A stretch of DNA of 8,157 nt, from positions 1 through 8,157 of the forward strand of contig CAADVS010000029.1 of the NCBI GenBank assembly GCA_900752545.1, read 5' to 3'. The position numbers and the translations under genes are program-made. The stretch is from an uncultured Collinsella sp. (lineage in GTDB: Bacteria > Actinomycetota > Coriobacteriia > Coriobacteriales > Coriobacteriaceae). The notes beneath the pieces were generated by a model that made no database searches, was not told where the DNA came from, and saw only the letters and a list, made by a program, of their open reading frames with translations. Positions 5,920 to 8,157 of this stretch are shown in pieces (position 1 is the first letter of the stretch; each line of letters begins with the position of its first letter).

Positions 5920-6918
5920 TTGGCACGATCTTCGGGTTTCTCTTCAAATCTGAATACCAAGCGACAATCAACGGGTATGCGCCCGTTGATTGTTTTCAGC
6001 GTAATTTCGGTGCTGCTGCTTACGTTTTACATTCGCGAGGGTGAGGCGGGACCGATTCATGCCGTGCGTTCTGGCGTGACGACGATTACCTCGCCGGTGC
6101 GTTTTGTGGGCTCGGCTGTGGCCGCGCCCTTTAACGCAATCGGAAACGTGTTCTCAAACCTTACGGCTTCGCAAGACACCCTCGACGAGCTTAAGAAGCA
6201 AAACGAGGTCCTGACGTCAAAGGTTGCCGAGCTCTCCGAGGCTCAAAAGACCGCCGAGCGACTCGAGAGCCTGGTCGGTCTTCAGTCGACCTACAACCTC
6301 AAGTCCACCGCGGCTCGCATTGTCGGCGCGTCGGGCGATGCCTGGACCTCGACCGTTACCATCGACAAAGGCTCTGCCGACGGTCTTACCATCAACATGC
6401 CCGTGACGAGTTCTGCCGGTGTCATCGGTCAGATTATCGAGGTTTCGGCCAAGACCTCCACCGTCCGCCTGATTAGTGATGAGAACTCGGGTGTGTCCGC
6501 CATGGTGCAGGATACGCGTGCTCAGGGCATGCTGCAGGGGCAGCCCGACGGTACCCTGCGCCTGGAGCACGTGAGTGTCGACTCCGACGTGAAGGTGGGC
6601 GATATCATCGTGACCTCGGGCATCGGCGGCGTATTCCCCAAGGGCCTGCCGCTCGGTACGGTCTCGTCGGTGGAGAAGTCTGCCAACGATGTGTACTACA
6701 CCATCGTCGTGCGCGCTCAGACAACGGCCGAAAACAACGAGGAAGTGCTGGTCATTACGTCGCTGACCGATGAGCAGTCGGCTTCGGACGAGGATGTGAG
6801 CAGCGCCAACAGTACGCCGCAGGGCACCTCGCGCGATGCGGCCACCAAGTCCAAAGATGAAAGCTCGGATGAAAACTCCGATGCGTCCGACACGACTGAC
6901 TCGGGCTCGAGCGAATAG
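5920..6918 (+). CDS. mreC: Rod shape-determining protein MreC (332 aa)
   Basis: This membrane-anchored scaffold links MreB filaments to PBP2/RodA and activates PBP2. The start is TTG 5920, with AAAGGTGGA (5905-5913) 6 nt upstream; the first in-frame ATG (5977) would remove the cytosolic N-terminus. A basic N-terminal tail (1-20) is followed by one membrane helix (~21-38). A coiled coil (~84-120) with alternating Leu/Lys/Glu is the known dimerisation segment of MreC. The beta-barrel domain (~128-280) contains the conserved TSGIGGVFPKGLPLGTV (232-248). Residues ~283-332 form an extra, very acidic Ser/Asp/Glu/Thr-rich extracytoplasmic tail, probably disordered. It lies between mreB and mreD, and its stop codon overlaps the mreD ribosome binding site. 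Confidence 0.96.
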   Translation: MARSSGFSSNLNTKRQSTGMRPLIVFSVISVLLLTFYIREGEAGPIHAVRSGVTTITSPVRFVGSAVAAPFNAIGNVFSNLTASQDTLDELKKQNEVLTSKVAELSEAQKTAERLESLVGLQSTYNLKSTAARIVGASGDAWTSTVTIDKGSADGLTINMPVTSSAGVIGQIIEVSAKTSTVRLISDENSGVSAMVQDTRAQGMLQGQPDGTLRLEHVSVDSDVKVGDIIVTSGIGGVFPKGLPLGTVSSVEKSANDVYYTIVVRAQTTAENNEEVLVITSLTDEQSASDEDVSSANSTPQGTSRDAATKSKDESSDENSDASDTTDSGSSE

Positions 6919-6923
6919 GGAGG
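6917..6923 (+). promoter_or_regulatory. Ribosome binding site that sets the mreD start
   Basis: AGGGAGG begins inside the mreC TAG stop. It is only 1 nt from ATG 6925 but 7 nt from ATG 6931, so the second ATG is the better start. Confidence 0.7.
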
Positions 6924-6930
6924 CATGTCC

Positions 6931-7497
6931 ATGGATCTACACGAACAGGGGACTGGCTCCCGCACTTTTGCGATTGCCGCCATTGTCTGCGTCCTGCTGC
7001 AGGCGGGCTTGGCGCCGCAGATCTCCATCGCGGGCGGTCGCGTCAACTTTATGATTATCCTGGTGTGCCTGAGTGTGTTTTCGGGCGATCCCACGCGGGC
7101 CGTCATCTGCGGTTTTTGCAGTGGCCTGTTCTACGACCTGTCGGCAGCCGTGCCGGTGGGCGTGATGTCGCTGTTGCTGACAGTGGGCAGCTTTGCCCTG
7201 ACACACAGTGCCGCCGGTCAGACGGGCGGCACCCCGAGCGCTCGCGGCATCACGGTGGGCGCCTTTGCGCTTGCCATTAACGTGATCTACAGCATTATCT
7301 TGCTGTTTATGGGACTGGAATCGAGTTTTGTCGTGGCGATCTTTGGACACGCCCTGCCGTCCTCGATTCTGACCGGTCTGGTCGCCGTTCCGTTTTTGAT
7401 GTCCGGCGTCGCGCCGCAGTCTGGCTATGGGTTCTCCGCGCGCGGTGGGCGTCAGACGGGTATGCGCTTTAAGCCCAAGACCCGTAAGCTCAAATAG
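6931..7497 (+). CDS. mreD: Rod shape-determining protein MreD (188 aa)
   Basis: This small polytopic membrane protein belongs to the elongasome and partners MreC. I choose ATG 6931 (188 aa) because GGGAGG is 7 nt upstream; ATG 6925 would give 190 aa with a 1-nt spacer. About five to six hydrophobic segments are visible (roughly 12-28, 38-51, 56-72, 74-92, 107-127, 131-158). The conserved region GFCSGLFYDL (61-70), followed by PVGVMSLLL, is typical of MreD. The C-terminal ~20 residues are strongly basic (ending RFKPKTRKLK) and should lie in the cytosol. MreD is poorly conserved, so the call rests on topology, size, this motif and its position between mreC and the PBP2 gene. Its stop codon overlaps the next ribosome binding site. 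Confidence 0.93.
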   Translation: MDLHEQGTGSRTFAIAAIVCVLLQAGLAPQISIAGGRVNFMIILVCLSVFSGDPTRAVICGFCSGLFYDLSAAVPVGVMSLLLTVGSFALTHSAAGQTGGTPSARGITVGAFALAINVIYSIILLFMGLESSFVVAIFGHALPSSILTGLVAVPFLMSGVAPQSGYGFSARGGRQTGMRFKPKTRKLK

Positions 7498-7510
7498 GGG
7501 AGGTCTGTAG

Positions 7511-8157
7511 ATGTCTTCCCAGTTGACGGTTGTTGTCGCTGGCATCGTCCTGGTCGTGGCCATTGTGGTCGCGCTGGTCATCATGCGACGCGGCGACTCC
7601 CGCTTTACCTACGACACGCAGCACGGAACGGCCCCGCGCGCCACCGAGGGCGAGGGCAATACGGCCGCTACGGCCTTCAAGGGCCGCTTTTCCATCCTCA
7701 CCGCGGGCGTGGGTGCGATGTTTGCCGCGCTTGCCGTTAAGCTGTGGGGCATGCAGATGGTCTCGTCGGACTACTACGACAAGCAGGCCAAGAGCAATCA
7801 GACCCGTACCGTTACCACGCCTGCCGTGCGTGGCCGCATCTTGGACCGCAACGGCGTCGCGCTGGTGCAAAACCGCCCCTCGCTCGCCGTCGTCGCCTAT
7901 CGCGACCTTGCCGACGACAAGGTACTGGTGCGTCATCTTGCCAACGTGCTCGGCATGCCGTATATCGCGGTGCTGCGCAACATCCAGGACAATTCCGAAG
8001 GCGCGCAGAGCCTGCATACGATTGCGACTGACGTGCGCCGCTCTACTGTCGCCTACATTCAGGAGCACGCCGGTGAGTTTCCCGGCGTGAAGATCGCCGA
8101 GCGCACCGAGCGCCAGTACCCGTATGGCGAGACCGCCTGCCATATCTTGGGCTATAC
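7511..8157 (+). CDS. mrdA: Penicillin-binding protein 2 (class B transpeptidase), N-terminal part, cut by window end
   Basis: This is the peptidoglycan transpeptidase of the elongasome, which cross-links strands made by RodA. Only the first 215 codons are inside the window and the frame is still open at the end. ATG 7511 is supported by GGGGAGGT (7497-7504), which overlaps the mreD stop. The pedestal/dimerisation domain shows the class B signature RGRILDRNG (107-115) and YPYGETACHILGY (203-215). The catalytic SxxK, SxN and KTG motifs lie beyond the window. Unusually, there are two hydrophobic segments, ~6-25 and ~60-83, separated by a polar linker of ~35 residues, whereas most PBP2 proteins have one. 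The second sits where the normal anchor is expected, just before the SSDYYDKQA region. Position directly after mreD favours PBP2 over the division PBP3/FtsI; the symbol follows usual naming for this locus. Confidence 0.93.
   Translation, partial: MSSQLTVVVAGIVLVVAIVVALVIMRRGDSRFTYDTQHGTAPRATEGEGNTAATAFKGRFSILTAGVGAMFAALAVKLWGMQMVSSDYYDKQAKSNQTRTVTTPAVRGRILDRNGVALVQNRPSLAVVAYRDLADDKVLVRHLANVLGMPYIAVLRNIQDNSEGAQSLHTIATDVRRSTVAYIQEHAGEFPGVKIAERTERQYPYGETACHILGY

Noticed and set aside
1..8157. CRISPR array, tRNA/rRNA, transposase, phage or toxin-antitoxin genes
   Set aside because: I read the intergenic stretches and the coding frames and saw no regularly spaced repeats, no tRNA-like fold, and no integrase, transposase or small toxin-antitoxin pair.

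Overview
The window is about 60-65% G+C (estimated by eye) and all recognisable genes are on the + strand. Codon use is strongly GC-biased, TTG and GTG starts are frequent, and the genes are packed tightly with purine-rich ribosome binding sites. With the mre/PBP2 cluster, this suggests a rod-shaped high-GC Gram-positive. A Coriobacteriia member such as Collinsella is my best guess, made from general resemblance and not from any search.

Layout. Bases 1-1412 hold the 3' part of a P-type cation ATPase: phosphorylation-domain end, hinge motif, six C-terminal membrane helices and a long lysine/arginine-rich tail. The first ~100 bases are odd (G/C homopolymers) and may be unreliable. Bases 1413-1629 are intergenic and carry a striking nested inverted repeat (36-nt arms at 1425-1460 and 1501-1536), followed by a likely extended -10 promoter. 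Bases 1630-2784 encode a double zinc-ribbon, single-pass membrane protein of unknown function. A good promoter at 2821-2850 precedes a cytoplasmic cyclophilin-type prolyl isomerase (2890-3432). This appears co-transcribed with a TPR, single-pass membrane protein (3444-4739). A stem-loop and a promoter-like -10 separate that pair from the cell-elongation cluster mreB (4855-5898), mreC (5920-6918), mreD (6931-7497) and the 5' part of a class B PBP2 gene (7511 to beyond the window end).

How they work together. MreB, MreC, MreD and PBP2 are the core of the elongasome (Rod complex), which inserts lateral-wall peptidoglycan. Their order and the 9-21 bp gaps between stops and starts argue for one operon; rodA might follow outside the window, but that is not seen. 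The zinc-ribbon and TPR proteins share a design: a cytosolic N-terminal interaction domain, a basic patch, one membrane helix and an extracytoplasmic C-terminal domain. The TPR protein sits directly upstream of mreB and is a plausible but unproven envelope partner.

I found no convincing new defence, mobile or biosynthetic system. Most of the window is a conserved chromosomal region. The element most worth following up is the REPIN-like nested palindrome at 1425-1536.
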